Source of the DNA: Acetobacter pasteurianus subsp. pasteurianus LMG 1262 = NBRC 106471
GTDB taxonomy: Bacteria; Pseudomonadota; Alphaproteobacteria; Acetobacterales; Acetobacteraceae
DNA length: 64,000 nucleotides
NCBI RefSeq assembly: GCF_000285275.1
Contig: NZ_CADO01000139.1
Span: 186,001-250,000, forward strand
Reading direction: 5' to 3'
The position numbers and the translations under genes are program-made. The notes under the pieces were generated by a model. That model did not search any database. It worked only from the letters and a program-made list of their open reading frames with translations, and was not told the origin of the DNA. Below are positions 34,661 through 43,789 of this stretch, one piece after another (position 1 is the stretch's first letter; every line of letters starts with the position of its first letter).

Positions 34661-35029
34661 ATGATCCATCCCGAGACCAACCTTGACGTAGCCGATAATT
34701 CCGGCGCACGTCAGGTGCAGTGCATCAAGGTGCTGGGCGGCTCCAAGCGGAAGTCCGCCTCGGTCGGCGACGTGATCGTCGTTTCCGTCAAAGAAGCTAT
34801 CCCCCGCGGGAAAGTGAAGAAGGGCGACGTTCACCAGGCTGTTATTGTACGGACTTCCTATCCAGTCCGTCGGCCTGATGGTAGCGCTATCCGTTTCGAT
34901 AAAAACGCAGCCGTGCTGATCAACAAGCAGCAGGAACCAATTGGTACGCGTATTTTTGGGCCGGTTGTGCGTGAATTGCGTGCGAAGAAGTTCATGAAGA
35001 TCATCTCTCTTGCGCCGGAGGTGTTGTAA
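34661..35029 (+). CDS. rplN: Ribosomal protein L14
   Basis: 122 residues. It bridges to 16S rRNA and is the docking site of the silencing factor Rsf[22 protein letters not shown] and the end [12 protein letters not shown] are diagnostic. Its stop codon shares one base with the start of rplX (TAATG). Confidence 0.98.
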   Translation: MIHPETNLDVADNSGARQVQCIKVLGGSKRKSASVGDVIVVSVKEAIPRGKVKKGDVHQAVIVRTSYPVRRPDGSAIRFDKNAAVLINKQQEPIGTRIFGPVVRELRAKKFMKIISLAPEVL

Positions 35030-35349
35030 TGGCTGCCCGTATTAAAAAAGGCGATACGGTTGTCGTCATCAGCGGTTCCTCCAAAGGAACGCAGGGAGAA
35101 GTTCTGGAGGTTCGTCCTTCCGAAAACCGTGCTGTTGTTCGTGGCGTGGCGCTGATTAAGCGCCATCAGCGTGCGCGCCGCATGGGTGAAGAAAGCGGGA
35201 TTATTACCCGTGAAGCGCCCATTCACCTTTCTAACCTGAAGCTGATTGACCCGGCCTCTAAAAAGCCCACACGTGTTGGCTTCCGAGTGCTGGAAAACGG
35301 CAAAAAAGTTCGCATCGCTAAGGCGACCGGCGAAGCTATTGAAGGTTGA
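35029..35349 (+). CDS. rplX: Ribosomal protein L24
   Basis: 106 residues, a 50S assembly initiator with a KOW motif ([21 protein letters not shown], residues 4-24). It is translated by stop-start overlap with rplN; GGAGG lies 5 nt before its ATG. Confidence 0.97.
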   Translation: MAARIKKGDTVVVISGSSKGTQGEVLEVRPSENRAVVRGVALIKRHQRARRMGEESGIITREAPIHLSNLKLIDPASKKPTRVGFRVLENGKKVRIAKATGEAIEG

Positions 35350-35359
35350 GGGGCTACGA

Positions 35360-35929
35360 ATGAGTGCGAAACAGGAAGGTCGTTCTCTGCCGCGCTTTCA
35401 GCAGCGGTATGAAAGCGAACTGCGTGCCAACCTGCGCAAGCAGTTTGGTTACAAAAATGAAATGCAGGTGCCTCACCTTGAAAAAATCGTCCTGAACATG
35501 GGCGTGGGTGAAGCTGCTGGCGATCAGAAAAAGCTGGATGCTGCTGTTGCAGAAATGGCTCTTATTGCTGGTCAGAAGCCTGTTAAAACAGTGGCGAAGA
35601 AAGCTATCGCGGGCTTCAAGATCCGTGAAGGTCTGCCGATTGGCTGTAAGGTCACTCTGCGCCGTGCACGGATGTATGAATTCCTTGATCGTCTGGTAAC
35701 CATTGCTATGCCACGCATCCGCGATTTCCGCGGTCTGCCGGCTACCAAAGGTTTTGACGGTCGTGGTAACTTTGCTCTGGGTCTGAAAGAACAGATCATC
35801 TTTCCTGAAATCGAATACGATAAGGTAGATGAAATCCGCGGCATGGACGTGGTGTTTGTTACCAGTGCAAAGACAGATGCAGAAGCCAAGGCCCTGCTTA
35901 AGGCGTTTGATCTTCCCTTCTTGGGGTGA
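35360..35929 (+). CDS. rplE: Ribosomal protein L5
   Basis: 189 residues. It binds 5S rRNA in the central protuberance. The signature [13 protein letters not shown] and the end of the protein ([14 protein letters not shown]) fit the family. The frame is open to 35246 inside rplX, but [14 protein letters not shown] at 35360 is the sensible start with TTGAGGGG upstream. Confidence 0.96.
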   Translation: MSAKQEGRSLPRFQQRYESELRANLRKQFGYKNEMQVPHLEKIVLNMGVGEAAGDQKKLDAAVAEMALIAGQKPVKTVAKKAIAGFKIREGLPIGCKVTLRRARMYEFLDRLVTIAMPRIRDFRGLPATKGFDGRGNFALGLKEQIIFPEIEYDKVDEIRGMDVVFVTSAKTDAEAKALLKAFDLPFLG

Positions 35930-35962
35930 TACAGACCCTTCTGGGTGTTTTAATGTGTGATC

Positions 35963-35983
35963 TTGGAAAACCGTCGAAGGTTT
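35963..35983 (+). repeat. Small hairpin in the rplE-rpsN spacer
   Basis: GAAAACC and GGTTTTC pair around a GTCGAA loop, between rplE and the GGAGG of rpsN. There is no U-tract. In E. coli S8 represses the spc operon by binding near rplE; I cannot say if this hairpin has that role. Confidence 0.35.
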
Positions 35984-36008
35984 TCGAAGGGTTCCGGAGG
36001 TAATTTGT

Positions 36009-36314
36009 ATGGCTAAGACTTCTGCCATTCTGCGTAACGCAAAGCGCGCGCGCATGGCGGCACGGGATAAAGAGAAGCGGGTAGCTCTCAAAAATATCGT
36101 TATGGATCGTTCTCTTCCCGTGGAGGATCGGTTTGATGCGTCTTTGAAGTTGGCTGAACTGCCGCGCAATGGTTCGCGCGTGCGGGTTCGTCTGCGTTGC
36201 AAGCTGACAGGTCGTTCTCGCGGTAACTACCGTAAGTTTGAACTGTGCCGTATTGCTTTCCGTGATCTGGCATCTGAAGGCCAGATTCCGGGCGTGGTTA
36301 AAGCAAGCTGGTAA
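36009..36314 (+). CDS. rpsN: Ribosomal protein S14
   Basis: 101 residues, the longer zinc-free form: it has no CXXC pairs and ends [23 protein letters not shown] strong GGAGG lies 9 nt before the ATG. Confidence 0.97.
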   Translation: MAKTSAILRNAKRARMAARDKEKRVALKNIVMDRSLPVEDRFDASLKLAELPRNGSRVRVRLRCKLTGRSRGNYRKFELCRIAFRDLASEGQIPGVVKASW

Positions 36315-36323
36315 GGGCGCGAG

Positions 36324-36722
36324 ATGTCACTTTCTGATCCTTTGGGTGATATGCTCACCCGTATTCGTAATGCTCAGCGTGCGCGTCACAATGCTTGTGT
36401 TGCTCCGGCTTCCAAGTTGCGCGTGAGTGTTCTGGAAGCTCTGCAGCGTGAAGGCTACATTCGTGGCTATAAGCGTGAAGATGTCCGTAAGGGTATTGCT
36501 CAGCTGCATATCGAGCTGAAATACACTGACGGTGAGCCGGTTATCCGCGAAATTCAGCGCGTTTCACGCCCTGGCCGTCGCGTATATTCCAAAATTAAGG
36601 AACTTCCTCGCGTTTGTGCAGGTCTGGGTGTTTCCATCCTTTCCACGCCGCGTGGTGTTCTTTCCGATGTTGAGGCTCGTGCTGCCAATGTTGGCGGTGA
36701 AGTCCTCTGCCGTGTTTTCTAA
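36324..36722 (+). CDS. rpsH: Ribosomal protein S8
   Basis: 132 residues. A primary 16S-binding protein and, in E. coli, translational repressor of the spc operon. [20 protein letters not shown] and [20 protein letters not shown] are diagnostic. It lies 9 nt after rpsN. Confidence 0.98.
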   Translation: MSLSDPLGDMLTRIRNAQRARHNACVAPASKLRVSVLEALQREGYIRGYKREDVRKGIAQLHIELKYTDGEPVIREIQRVSRPGRRVYSKIKELPRVCAGLGVSILSTPRGVLSDVEARAANVGGEVLCRVF

Positions 36723-36732
36723 GGAGGGGTAA

Positions 36733-37266
36733 ATGTCACGCGTAGGCAAGTATCCTGTTGAAGTGCCGGCAGGGGTAACCATCGCTATTGCAGATGGTGT
36801 TCTGAAGGCCAAAGGAAAGTTGGGGGAGCTGGCTCTGCCGCTTTCTTCACATGTTTCCGTTGATGTGCAGGATGGTAAGGTTGTTGTGCAGCCAGTGGGC
36901 ACCGCTGCTCAGGCTCGCATGATGTGGGGCACAACTCGTGCTCTGATCGCAACGGCTGTTAAAGGGGTTTCGGAAGGTTTTTCCAAAGCTCTGGAAATTA
37001 ACGGCACAGGTTACCGTGCAGCTGTGCAGGGTTCCAATCTGGTGATGAACCTTGGGTTCTCCCATGATGTTGTGTATCCGATTCCTGCAGGCATCAAGAT
37101 TTCTACGCCGCGTCCGACGGCTATTGTGGTGGAAGGGATCGATAAGCAGCGGGTTGGCCAGGTGGCCCTTGATATCCGCAGCTTCCGTAAGCCTGAACCT
37201 TACAAGGGCAAAGGTGTTCGGTACGAAACGGAAACCATTCGTCGTAAGGAAGGCAAGAAGAAATAA
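36733..37266 (+). CDS. rplF: Ribosomal protein L6
   Basis: 177 residues, two-domain 50S protein near the factor-binding site. The signature [22 protein letters not shown] closes the protein. GGAGG is 7 nt upstream. The stop shares one base with the rplR start (TAATG). Confidence 0.98.
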   Translation: MSRVGKYPVEVPAGVTIAIADGVLKAKGKLGELALPLSSHVSVDVQDGKVVVQPVGTAAQARMMWGTTRALIATAVKGVSEGFSKALEINGTGYRAAVQGSNLVMNLGFSHDVVYPIPAGIKISTPRPTAIVVEGIDKQRVGQVALDIRSFRKPEPYKGKGVRYETETIRRKEGKKK

Positions 37267-37628
37267 TGAGCACTCAGCAGGAATTGCGGAACCGCCGTCG
37301 GGCGCGTCTCCGTTTTCAGCTGCGCCGCAAGGCAGGTGGGCGCCCGCGTCTGTCTGTTTTCCGGTCTGGCAAGAACATTTATGCTCAGGTGATCGACGAT
37401 GCGCAGGGCCGTACTCTGGCCTCAGCGTCCTCCTTGGATAAGGAGCTGCAGGCGGATCTGAAAAAAGGTTCCACGCAGGAAAGCGCTGGCGCTGTCGGTA
37501 AGCTGGTTGCACAGCGCGCCGTTGCTGCAGGTGTATCTCAGGTCGTGTTCGACAGGGGGTCTTATCTTTATCACGGGCGCGTCAAGGCCCTGGCAGAGGC
37601 GGCCCGTGAGGGCGGTCTCTCCTTCTGA
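37266..37628 (+). CDS. rplR: Ribosomal protein L18
   Basis: 120 residues, binds 5S rRNA with L5. [21 protein letters not shown] and [24 protein letters not shown] are diagnostic. Translationally coupled to rplF. Confidence 0.97.
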   Translation: MSTQQELRNRRRARLRFQLRRKAGGRPRLSVFRSGKNIYAQVIDDAQGRTLASASSLDKELQADLKKGSTQESAGAVGKLVAQRAVAAGVSQVVFDRGSYLYHGRVKALAEAAREGGLSF

Positions 37629-37643
37629 GGAAAGGATCACGGA

Positions 37644-38219
37644 ATGGCTCGTGAACCAAGAGAAGGCGGTCGAGGCGGCCGTGAGCGTGAACGCGAAGGG
37701 GATGAACTGGTCGACAAACTGGTAACCATCAATCGCGTTGCGAAAGTGGTTAAGGGTGGTCGTCGGTTTGCTTTCGCCGCTCTGGTTGTTGTTGGTGACC
37801 AGAAGGGGCGTGTTGGCTACGGTGCTGGTAAGGCACGCGAAGTTCCTGAAGCAATTCGTAAGGCTACGGAGCGTGCTAAGCGTGGCATGATCCGTGTCCC
37901 GATGAAGGAAGGCCGTACACTGCATCATGATGTTGCTGGTCACTTCGGTGCTGGTAAGGTTGTGCTGCGGTCAGCCGAAGCAGGGACGGGGATCATCGCT
38001 GGTGGTCCGATGCGTGCTGTGTTCGAAAGCCTTGGCATTAACGATGTGGTTGCGAAGTCTCTGGGTACCCGGAACCCGCACAACATGGTTAAGGCAACTT
38101 TTGATGCACTGACACGTTGTGCAAGTCCACGTTCTGTAGCTAGCCGTCGCGGTAAGAAGGTTGCTGAAATCTTCGGTAAGCGTGAACAGGCTGCTGCTGC
38201 GGAGGCCGCTGATGTCTGA
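37644..38219 (+). CDS. rpsE: Ribosomal protein S5
   Basis: 191 residues. It helps maintain decoding accuracy and forms the mRNA entry channel. The dsRBD-like motif [22 protein letters not shown] and the second domain [15 protein letters not shown] are present. The first 20 residues are very Arg/Glu/Gly-rich, an extension seen in alphaproteobacteria. It overlaps rpmD by 8 nt. Confidence 0.97.
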   Translation: MAREPREGGRGGREREREGDELVDKLVTINRVAKVVKGGRRFAFAALVVVGDQKGRVGYGAGKAREVPEAIRKATERAKRGMIRVPMKEGRTLHHDVAGHFGAGKVVLRSAEAGTGIIAGGPMRAVFESLGINDVVAKSLGTRNPHNMVKATFDALTRCASPRSVASRRGKKVAEIFGKREQAAAAEAADV

Positions 38220-38397
38220 TAAAAAAACCTTTAAGGTTGTGCAGATTGCGTCCGGTAACGGACGTAAGCCTGGGCAGCAGGCAACTTTGATCGGTCTGGG
38301 TCTGAACAAGATTGGCCGTGAACGCGTTCTGGAAGATACTCCGTCTGTCCGGGGTATGGTACGCAAAGTGGCCCACCTGGTGAAGGTGGAGGATTGA
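38212..38397 (+). CDS. rpmD: Ribosomal protein L30
   Basis: 61 residues: [20 protein letters not shown] to HLVKVED, a small 50S protein. The open frame extends to 38161 inside rpsE, but the ATG at 38212 matches the family start, with GGAGG 7 nt upstream. Confidence 0.95.
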   Translation: MSDKKTFKVVQIASGNGRKPGQQATLIGLGLNKIGRERVLEDTPSVRGMVRKVAHLVKVED

Positions 38398-38398
38398 A

Positions 38399-38887
38399 AT
38401 GAAGCTGAACGAACTTCGTGATAACGAAGGTTCCCGTTACCGGAAAAAGCGTCTTGGGCGCGGTATTGGTTCTGGTAAGGGCAAGACGTCTGGTAGGGGT
38501 GTAAAAGGCCAGAAGGCTCGTGAAGGGGTTTCTCTGAACGGGTTTGAAGGTGGTCAGCTTCCCATCTACCGTCGTCTGCCGAAGCGTGGCTTCAAAAACA
38601 TCTTCCGCAAGGTTTATGCTCCTGTAAACCTTGGCGCGGTGGAAAAAGCCTTGGCTGATGGCAAACTTGCAGCAGGCGCACCTGTTACTGAAGAAGCTTT
38701 GAAAAAAGCTGGTCTGGTTGGCACTGGCAAATATGCTGGCGTGCGCATTCTGGCCGAAGGTGAGCTGACAAAAGCTGTTACGTTTGAAGTCTCTAGTGCA
38801 TCAGCTTCTGCTGTTGCAGCAGTAGAAAAAGCCGGAGGTAGCGTTAAGCTGCTGCAGCCTAAAGCTGCTGAAGCCAGCGCTTCCTGA
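38399..38887 (+). CDS. rplO: Ribosomal protein L15
   Basis: 162 residues. The N-terminal half is the Gly/Arg/Lys-rich assembly arm ([20 protein letters not shown]), the C-terminal half the globular domain with [16 protein letters not shown]-like sequence. One nucleotide separates it from rpmD. A strong stem-loop follows. Confidence 0.97.
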   Translation: MKLNELRDNEGSRYRKKRLGRGIGSGKGKTSGRGVKGQKAREGVSLNGFEGGQLPIYRRLPKRGFKNIFRKVYAPVNLGAVEKALADGKLAAGAPVTEEALKKAGLVGTGKYAGVRILAEGELTKAVTFEVSSASASAVAAVEKAGGSVKLLQPKAAEASAS

Positions 38888-38895
38888 TGTTGCAA

Positions 38896-38927
38896 AAAGG
38901 AGAGCAGTGTTCGCACTGTTCTCCTTT
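38896..38927 (+). terminator. Strong stem-loop between rplO and secY
   Basis: AAAGGAGAGCAGTG and CACTGTTCTCCTTT form a 14-bp stem (one G-U pair) with a TTCG tetraloop, followed by CTTGTT. It has the form of an intrinsic terminator with an imperfect U-tract. It lies inside what is usually one spc transcript, so it may reduce transcription into secY-adk. Confidence 0.65.
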
Positions 38928-39022
38928 CTTGTTCCTTCTCAGAATGTTGTCTGAATTTTTCAGGCGATTGTGCCAGCGTCTCCACAGCCGTGGTGGCGCT
39001 GTTTGTATGAAAGGACGGATGC

Positions 39023-40381
39023 ATGGCTTCCGCGGCCGAACAACTGGCTGCCAACTTTAATGTCGGCTCTTTTGCCAAAGCGACAGAACTGAAGAAGCGA
39101 ATCTGGTTTACGCTAGGTGCGCTGATTGTTTACCGCTTGGGCACATACATCCCGGTTCCGGGGGTAGATGCCACAGTTATGGGGCAGCTTCTGGCGCAGC
39201 ATCAGGGTGGCATTCTGGGCATGTTCAACATGTTCACGGGGGGTGCGCTTGGGCGTATGACCGTGTTCGCACTGAACATCATGCCATATATCTCTGCGTC
39301 TATTATTGTGCAGCTTATGTCTACTGCTGTGCCTTCTCTTGAGGCTCTCAAGAAGGAAGGTGAACAGGGGCGTAAAAAGCTTAACCAGTACACACGTTAC
39401 CTCACTGTTCTTATCGCGCTGTTTCAGGCGTATGGGATAGCTGTCGGGCTGGAGAACGTGCATAGCGCTGCTGGCGCTGCTGTTGTTCATCCGGGCATGT
39501 TCTTTTTGCTTTCATGCGTCACCACGCTTGTTGGCGGAACCATGTTTCTGATGTGGCTGGGTGAGCAGATTACCGCGCGTGGCGTGGGGAATGGCATTTC
39601 GCTCATTATCTTTGCTGGTATTGTGGCCAACCTGCCGCATGCGCTGGCAAGCCTCTTTCAGCTTGGTTACACGGGTGCACTTTCGCCGTTCTTCGTGTTG
39701 CTTTTCTTGGTTCTTGCAGCGCTTACCATCATGTTCATTGTGTTTATGGAACAGGCGCAGCGCCGGGTTGTCATCCAGTATCCCAAGCGCCAGATGGGGC
39801 AGCGGATGTTTGGGGGTGACACAACCCATATGCCACTGAAAGTGAATACGGCGGGCGTTATCCCACCGATTTTTGCCTCTTCAGTGCTGCTGATTCCGGT
39901 TACGATTGCTGGCTTTATGAATGGCAAATCACTGCCGGGCTGGCTTTCATTTCTGGGGCAGGAGCTTGGGCAGGGGCAGCCGCTGTATATGCTGTTCTAT
40001 GCTGCCATGATCGTGTTTTTCTCATATTTCTATGCGGCCGTTACTTTCAACCCGACGGAAACAGCCGATAATCTGAGAAAGCAGGGTGGGTTTATTCCTG
40101 GTGTGCGCCCTGGTGCGTCTACGGCGTCATACTTTGATAAAATTCTTACCCGTCTGACCACGATTGGTGCAGCGTATATGGTGGCAGTCTGTCTGTTGCC
40201 TCAGATCCTGATCAGCCACTACAACGTGCCGTTCTATTTTGGCGGAACGAGTCTGATTATTATTGTGTCTGTAACTATTGATACGGTCACACAAATTCAG
40301 TCTCATTTGGTGGCGCACCAGTATCAGGGGCTTATGCGTAAATCACGCGGCGGCAGGAAGCAGAGGATCATCAGACGATGA
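39023..40381 (+). CDS. secY: Preprotein translocase channel subunit SecY
   Basis: 452 residues, 10 TM helices, forming the Sec channel with SecE and SecG. Typical segments are KKRIWFTLGALIVYRLGTYIPVPGVD (TM1), GIGNG-like GVGNGISLIIFAGI (TM5) and NPTETADNLRKQGGFIPGVRPG before TM9. The ATG has AAGGACGG upstream. It is separated from rplO by 135 nt with a terminator-like hairpin. It overlaps adk by 4 nt. Confidence 0.98.
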   Translation: MASAAEQLAANFNVGSFAKATELKKRIWFTLGALIVYRLGTYIPVPGVDATVMGQLLAQHQGGILGMFNMFTGGALGRMTVFALNIMPYISASIIVQLMSTAVPSLEALKKEGEQGRKKLNQYTRYLTVLIALFQAYGIAVGLENVHSAAGAAVVHPGMFFLLSCVTTLVGGTMFLMWLGEQITARGVGNGISLIIFAGIVANLPHALASLFQLGYTGALSPFFVLLFLVLAALTIMFIVFMEQAQRRVVIQYPKRQMGQRMFGGDTTHMPLKVNTAGVIPPIFASSVLLIPVTIAGFMNGKSLPGWLSFLGQELGQGQPLYMLFYAAMIVFFSYFYAAVTFNPTETADNLRKQGGFIPGVRPGASTASYFDKILTRLTTIGAAYMVAVCLLPQILISHYNVPFYFGGTSLIIIVSVTIDTVTQIQSHLVAHQYQGLMRKSRGGRKQRIIRR

Positions 40382-41046
40382 ATATTATTTTTCTGGGCCC
40401 TCCCGGCGCGGGAAAAGGTACGCAGTCCAAACTTCTTGAAGAGCGGTATGGACTGATTCAGATTTCTACAGGTGACATGCTGCGCGCAGAAGTGGCCAAG
40501 GGATCTGAAACAGGTAAGCAGGCAAAAGCTCTGATGGACGCCGGGAAACTGGTGCCGGATGAGCTGATTATTGCAATGCTGAAAAGCCGGATTGCGCAGG
40601 CAGATTGCCAGAATGGTTTTATTCTGGATGGTTTTCCGCGCACGCTGGCGCAGGCTGAAGAGCTGGACAGCATGCTGTCTTCTGATGGGAAGAAGATCGA
40701 CACCGTTCTCTTCCTGGATGTGGATGAAGAAATTCTGGCAGATCGGATTTCCGGTCGCTTTACGTGTGGCAACTGCGGCAAGACGTACAACGAGGTCTCT
40801 AACCCACCTAAGGTGGATGGGGTCTGTGATTCTTGCGGCAGCCATGAGTTCAAGCGCCGGGCGGATGATAAGCGGGAAACCGTTGTTGAACGGCTGAAAG
40901 AGTACCGGAAACTGACAGCTCCGATTCTGCCGTTTTATGAAAAAACCGGACGGCTGCACAAAATTAACGGCATGCTGTCGGCCTCTGAAGTGACAGGCGA
41001 AATCGAAGATGCGCTTGCCAGCGAGGGGCTGATCACGAAAAAGTGA
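40378..41046 (+). CDS. adk: Adenylate kinase (zinc-lid type)
   Basis: 222 residues. It converts ATP + AMP to 2 ADP. The P-loop is GPPGAGKGT (residues 7-15), the AMP-binding segment is STGDMLR, and DGFPRT is present. The long LID domain has CGNCG and CDSCG, a four-Cys zinc site as in Gram-positive enzymes and many alphaproteobacteria. ATGA overlap with secY. Confidence 0.98.
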   Translation: MNIIFLGPPGAGKGTQSKLLEERYGLIQISTGDMLRAEVAKGSETGKQAKALMDAGKLVPDELIIAMLKSRIAQADCQNGFILDGFPRTLAQAEELDSMLSSDGKKIDTVLFLDVDEEILADRISGRFTCGNCGKTYNEVSNPPKVDGVCDSCGSHEFKRRADDKRETVVERLKEYRKLTAPILPFYEKTGRLHKINGMLSASEVTGEIEDALASEGLITKK

Positions 41047-41056
41047 TCCGTTTTCG

Positions 41057-41085
41057 TTGACTTGTGGCGGTGGCCGGTATATTTC
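41057..41085 (+). promoter_or_regulatory. Candidate promoter of rpsM-rpsK-rpoA-rplQ
   Basis: TTGACT (41057-41062) is followed by TATATTTC at 41078-41085 (TATATT at 15 bp, TATTTC at 17 bp). The spacer and the following bases contain GGTGGCCG and CGGCCACC, an 8-bp inverted repeat spanning the -10, so a regulator or hairpin could act here. It lies in the 113-bp gap after adk. Confidence 0.5.
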
Positions 41086-41159
41086 GCGGCCACCAAGTGA
41101 AATCTGCCCCAAGGGCTATGAGCGTTCGTGGTTAAGGCGGGCGAACAGGAGTATAAGGC

Positions 41160-41537
41160 GTGGCACGTATTGCCGGCGTGAATGTCCCGACCAACAAACG
41201 GGTTGTTATCGGGCTTCAGTATATTTACGGGATTGGCGCAACTAAGGCTGTTGAAATCTGCAAGGCTCTGGAAATTCCGGAAGCAAAGCGGGTTAACGAG
41301 CTGAGCGATGACGAAATCCTGAAGCTGCGTGAACTGATCGACAGCAAGTATCGCGTTGAAGGCGATCTGCGTCGTGAAATCGCAATGAACATCAAGCGTC
41401 TGATGGATCTGGGCTGCTACCGCGGTCTGCGTCATCGTCGCGGTCTGCCTGTGCACGGTCAGCGCACACACACCAATGCCCGCACGCGCAAGGGCAAGGC
41501 TGTGGCGATTGCAGGCAAGAAAAAAGCAACGCGCTAA
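41160..41537 (+). CDS. rpsM: Ribosomal protein S13
   Basis: 125 residues starting at GTG. It contacts the P-site tRNA and 50S bridge B1. [20 protein letters not shown] and [20 protein letters not shown] are diagnostic. infA and rpmJ are not between adk and rpsM. Confidence 0.97.
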   Translation: MARIAGVNVPTNKRVVIGLQYIYGIGATKAVEICKALEIPEAKRVNELSDDEILKLRELIDSKYRVEGDLRREIAMNIKRLMDLGCYRGLRHRRGLPVHGQRTHTNARTRKGKAVAIAGKKKATR

Positions 41538-41603
41538 TCCAACTGGTTAGGATGTCTAACCCTGCTGCGGCAGGCTCTGGGCAGGGACTGAGGTAGAAAA
41601 GAC

Positions 41604-41996
41604 ATGGCGAAAGCCGCAACTCCGCGTATTCGCAAAAAAGAGCGTAAGAACATTATTTCTGGCGTGGCGCATGTGCTCTCCACGTTCAACAACACCATGA
41701 TCACCATCTCTGATGCACAGGGGAATGCCATTTCTTGGTCTTCCGCTGGCGCACAGGGATTTAAGGGGTCTCGGAAATCTACGCCTTATGCGGCGCAGGT
41801 TGCGGCGGAAGACGCAGGTCGCAAGGCTCGCGAACATGGTATGGAAACTCTGGAAATCGAAGTTTCCGGTCCTGGGTCAGGGCGTGAAAGCGCACTGCGT
41901 GCTTTGCAGGCTGTTGGTTTCACCATCACCTCCATCCGCGATATGACGCCGGTTCCGCACAATGGCTGCCGCCCGCGTAAGCGTCGCCGCGTCTAA
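41604..41996 (+). CDS. rpsK: Ribosomal protein S11
   Basis: 130 residues, platform protein of the 30S. Signature [21 protein letters not shown] and the end [31 protein letters not shown] precedes the ATG. Confidence 0.98.
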   Translation: MAKAATPRIRKKERKNIISGVAHVLSTFNNTMITISDAQGNAISWSSAGAQGFKGSRKSTPYAAQVAAEDAGRKAREHGMETLEIEVSGPGSGRESALRALQAVGFTITSIRDMTPVPHNGCRPRKRRRV

Positions 41997-42010
41997 GTCC
42001 TGAGCAGGAA

Positions 42011-42041
42011 GGCAGCTTATCAATTAGGCTGTCTTCCGGTT
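42011..42041 (+). repeat. Hairpin in the rpsK-rpoA spacer
   Basis: GGAAGGCAGC and GCTGTCTTCC form a 10-bp stem with one G-U pair around an 11-nt loop. There is no U-tract. It lies where rpsD sits in E. coli; rpsD is absent, as is usual in alphaproteobacteria. Confidence 0.45.
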
Positions 42042-42105
42042 GTTGTGTCCACTTCAGAGAAATCGCTGCGATTGCAGTGGTTTTTCGTATTGAAAGGCCG
42101 GTACC

Positions 42106-43125
42106 TTGGTCCTTCAGAAAAACTGGCAATCTCTGATCAAGCCTGAAAAGCTTGAGGTCGAATCCGGTGTGGAGCCAGCACGCATCGCAACCGTGGTTGC
42201 AGAACCTCTGGAACGCGGGTTCGGGATGACACTGGGGAATGCGCTGCGGCGTGTTCTGCTGTCCTCGCTTCAGGGTGCGGCTGTTACTGCTGTGCAGATT
42301 GACGGCGTGCTGCATGAGTTCTCGTCTGTTGCAGGCGTTCGGGAAGATGTCACGGACATCGTGCTGAACATCAAGCAGCTGGCACTGCGTATGCATGGCG
42401 AAGGGCCAAAGCGTATGATGCTGACGGCCACAGGCCCCGGCGAAGTGCGTGCCCGTCAGATCCAGACCGGCCATGATATCGAGATCATGAACCCCGATCT
42501 TGTTATCTGCACGCTGGACGATGGCGTTAAGCTGGGCATGGAATTTATTGTAAACATGGGTAAAGGCTATGTGCCTGCCGCGGCTAACCGCCCGGAAGAT
42601 GCACCAATTGGCCTGATTCCGGTGGATGCAATTTATTCCCCCGTAAAGCGCGTGTCTTATAAAGTTGAGCCTACCCGCGTTGGGCAGGTGACCGATTATG
42701 ATAAGCTGCTGCTGACGGTTGAAACCAATGGCGCTGTAACGCCTGAAGATGCTGTGGCTCTGGCTGCACGTATTCTGCAGGATCAGCTCCAGCTGTTCAT
42801 CAACTTTGATGAACCGCGCCCTGTGCAGGCTGAAGAGCCTGAAGATGATCTGCCGTTCAACCGTAATCTGCTGCGTAAGGTGGATGAGCTTGAACTGTCT
42901 GTTCGTAGTGCAAACTGCCTGAAGAACGACAACATCATCTACATTGGGGATCTGGTGCAGAAGAGCGAGCAGGAAATGCTCCGTACTCCGAACTTTGGCC
43001 GGAAATCCCTGAACGAAATCAAGGAAGTTCTCACTTCTATGGGGCTGTCCTTGGGTATGAATGTGCCGGCTTGGCCGCCGGAAAATATTGAAGAGCTGGC
43101 AAAGCGGCTTGATGAGCCGTTTTGA
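42106..43125 (+). CDS. rpoA: RNA polymerase alpha subunit
   Basis: 339 residues. The start is TTG with AAAGG 7 nt upstream ([20 protein letters not shown]). The N-terminal dimerisation domain has [22 protein letters not shown]; a linker (about 230-250) leads to the C-terminal domain with [21 protein letters not shown], which binds UP elements and activators. Confidence 0.98.
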   Translation: MVLQKNWQSLIKPEKLEVESGVEPARIATVVAEPLERGFGMTLGNALRRVLLSSLQGAAVTAVQIDGVLHEFSSVAGVREDVTDIVLNIKQLALRMHGEGPKRMMLTATGPGEVRARQIQTGHDIEIMNPDLVICTLDDGVKLGMEFIVNMGKGYVPAAANRPEDAPIGLIPVDAIYSPVKRVSYKVEPTRVGQVTDYDKLLLTVETNGAVTPEDAVALAARILQDQLQLFINFDEPRPVQAEEPEDDLPFNRNLLRKVDELELSVRSANCLKNDNIIYIGDLVQKSEQEMLRTPNFGRKSLNEIKEVLTSMGLSLGMNVPAWPPENIEELAKRLDEPF

Positions 43126-43159
43126 TCTGACTTTTCACACAGTACGTAGGAACTGAACT

Positions 43160-43585
43160 ATGCGTCACGGGATTGCCGGCAGAAAGCTCGGCGTTACTTC
43201 TTCTCACCGCGCAGCCATGTTTCGCAATATGGCTGTTGCACTGATCAAACACGAACAGATCACCACCACGCTGCCTAAAGCTAAGGAACTGCGTCCGGTT
43301 GTTGAAAAGCTGATTACGCTGGGCAAGCGGGGCGACCTGCATGCACGCCGTCAGGCTTTTGCCGTGCTGCGTGATGATGTGATCGTGAAAAAGCTGTTTG
43401 CTGCTATTGCAGAACGCTACAAGGCTCGTAATGGCGGTTATACGCGCGTTCTGCGTGCTGGCGTGCGTTATGGCGATGCCGCACCTATGGCTGTTATCGA
43501 ACTGGTTGATCGCGATGTTTCTGCCAAAGGGCAGGACAGCGGCCCACGTCCGGAAGCAGAAGAAAAGCAGGATCTGGCTGCATAA
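43160..43585 (+). CDS. rplQ: Ribosomal protein L17
   Basis: 141 residues. [20 protein letters not shown] and the following [19 protein letters not shown] are diagnostic. The C-terminal 20 or so residues ([20 protein letters not shown]) are a polar extension compared with E. coli. It is the last gene of the ribosomal super-cluster and is followed by a terminator. Confidence 0.97.
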   Translation: MRHGIAGRKLGVTSSHRAAMFRNMAVALIKHEQITTTLPKAKELRPVVEKLITLGKRGDLHARRQAFAVLRDDVIVKKLFAAIAERYKARNGGYTRVLRAGVRYGDAAPMAVIELVDRDVSAKGQDSGPRPEAEEKQDLAA

Positions 43586-43605
43586 GCCACTCATCCGGTT
43601 TTTAG

Positions 43606-43641
43606 AAAAAGGCTGGCTCAGAAATGGGCTGGCCTTTTTTT
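43606..43641 (+). terminator. Terminator after rplQ
   Basis: AAAAAGGCTGGCTC and GGGCTGGCCTTTTT pair with three wobble pairs around AGAAAT and run into seven Ts. It closes the ribosomal cluster. Confidence 0.85.
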
Positions 43642-43715
43642 ATGCGTTTATGACTCCGTTAGTGGTGCGATTTTATATCGTGAAATTGGTTGGAAAATTT
43701 ACACCATTTCTACTT

Positions 43716-43751
43716 GCTATATTGACAATATAGCCTTGTAGCACGTTAGTA
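43716..43751 (+). promoter_or_regulatory. Promoter with a perfect 19-bp palindromic operator
   Basis: GCTATATTG-A-CAATATAGC (43716-43734) is a perfect inverted repeat with a single central base. It contains TTGACA (43722-43727), which serves as the -35 with TTAGTA (43746-43751) as the -10 at 18 bp. A dimeric repressor bound here would block polymerase. The regulator is not encoded next to it. It controls the ABC importer that follows. Confidence 0.6.
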
Positions 43752-43789
43752 ATTGCAAAATGAACGGCGCAAACAAACACGGTGGCATT

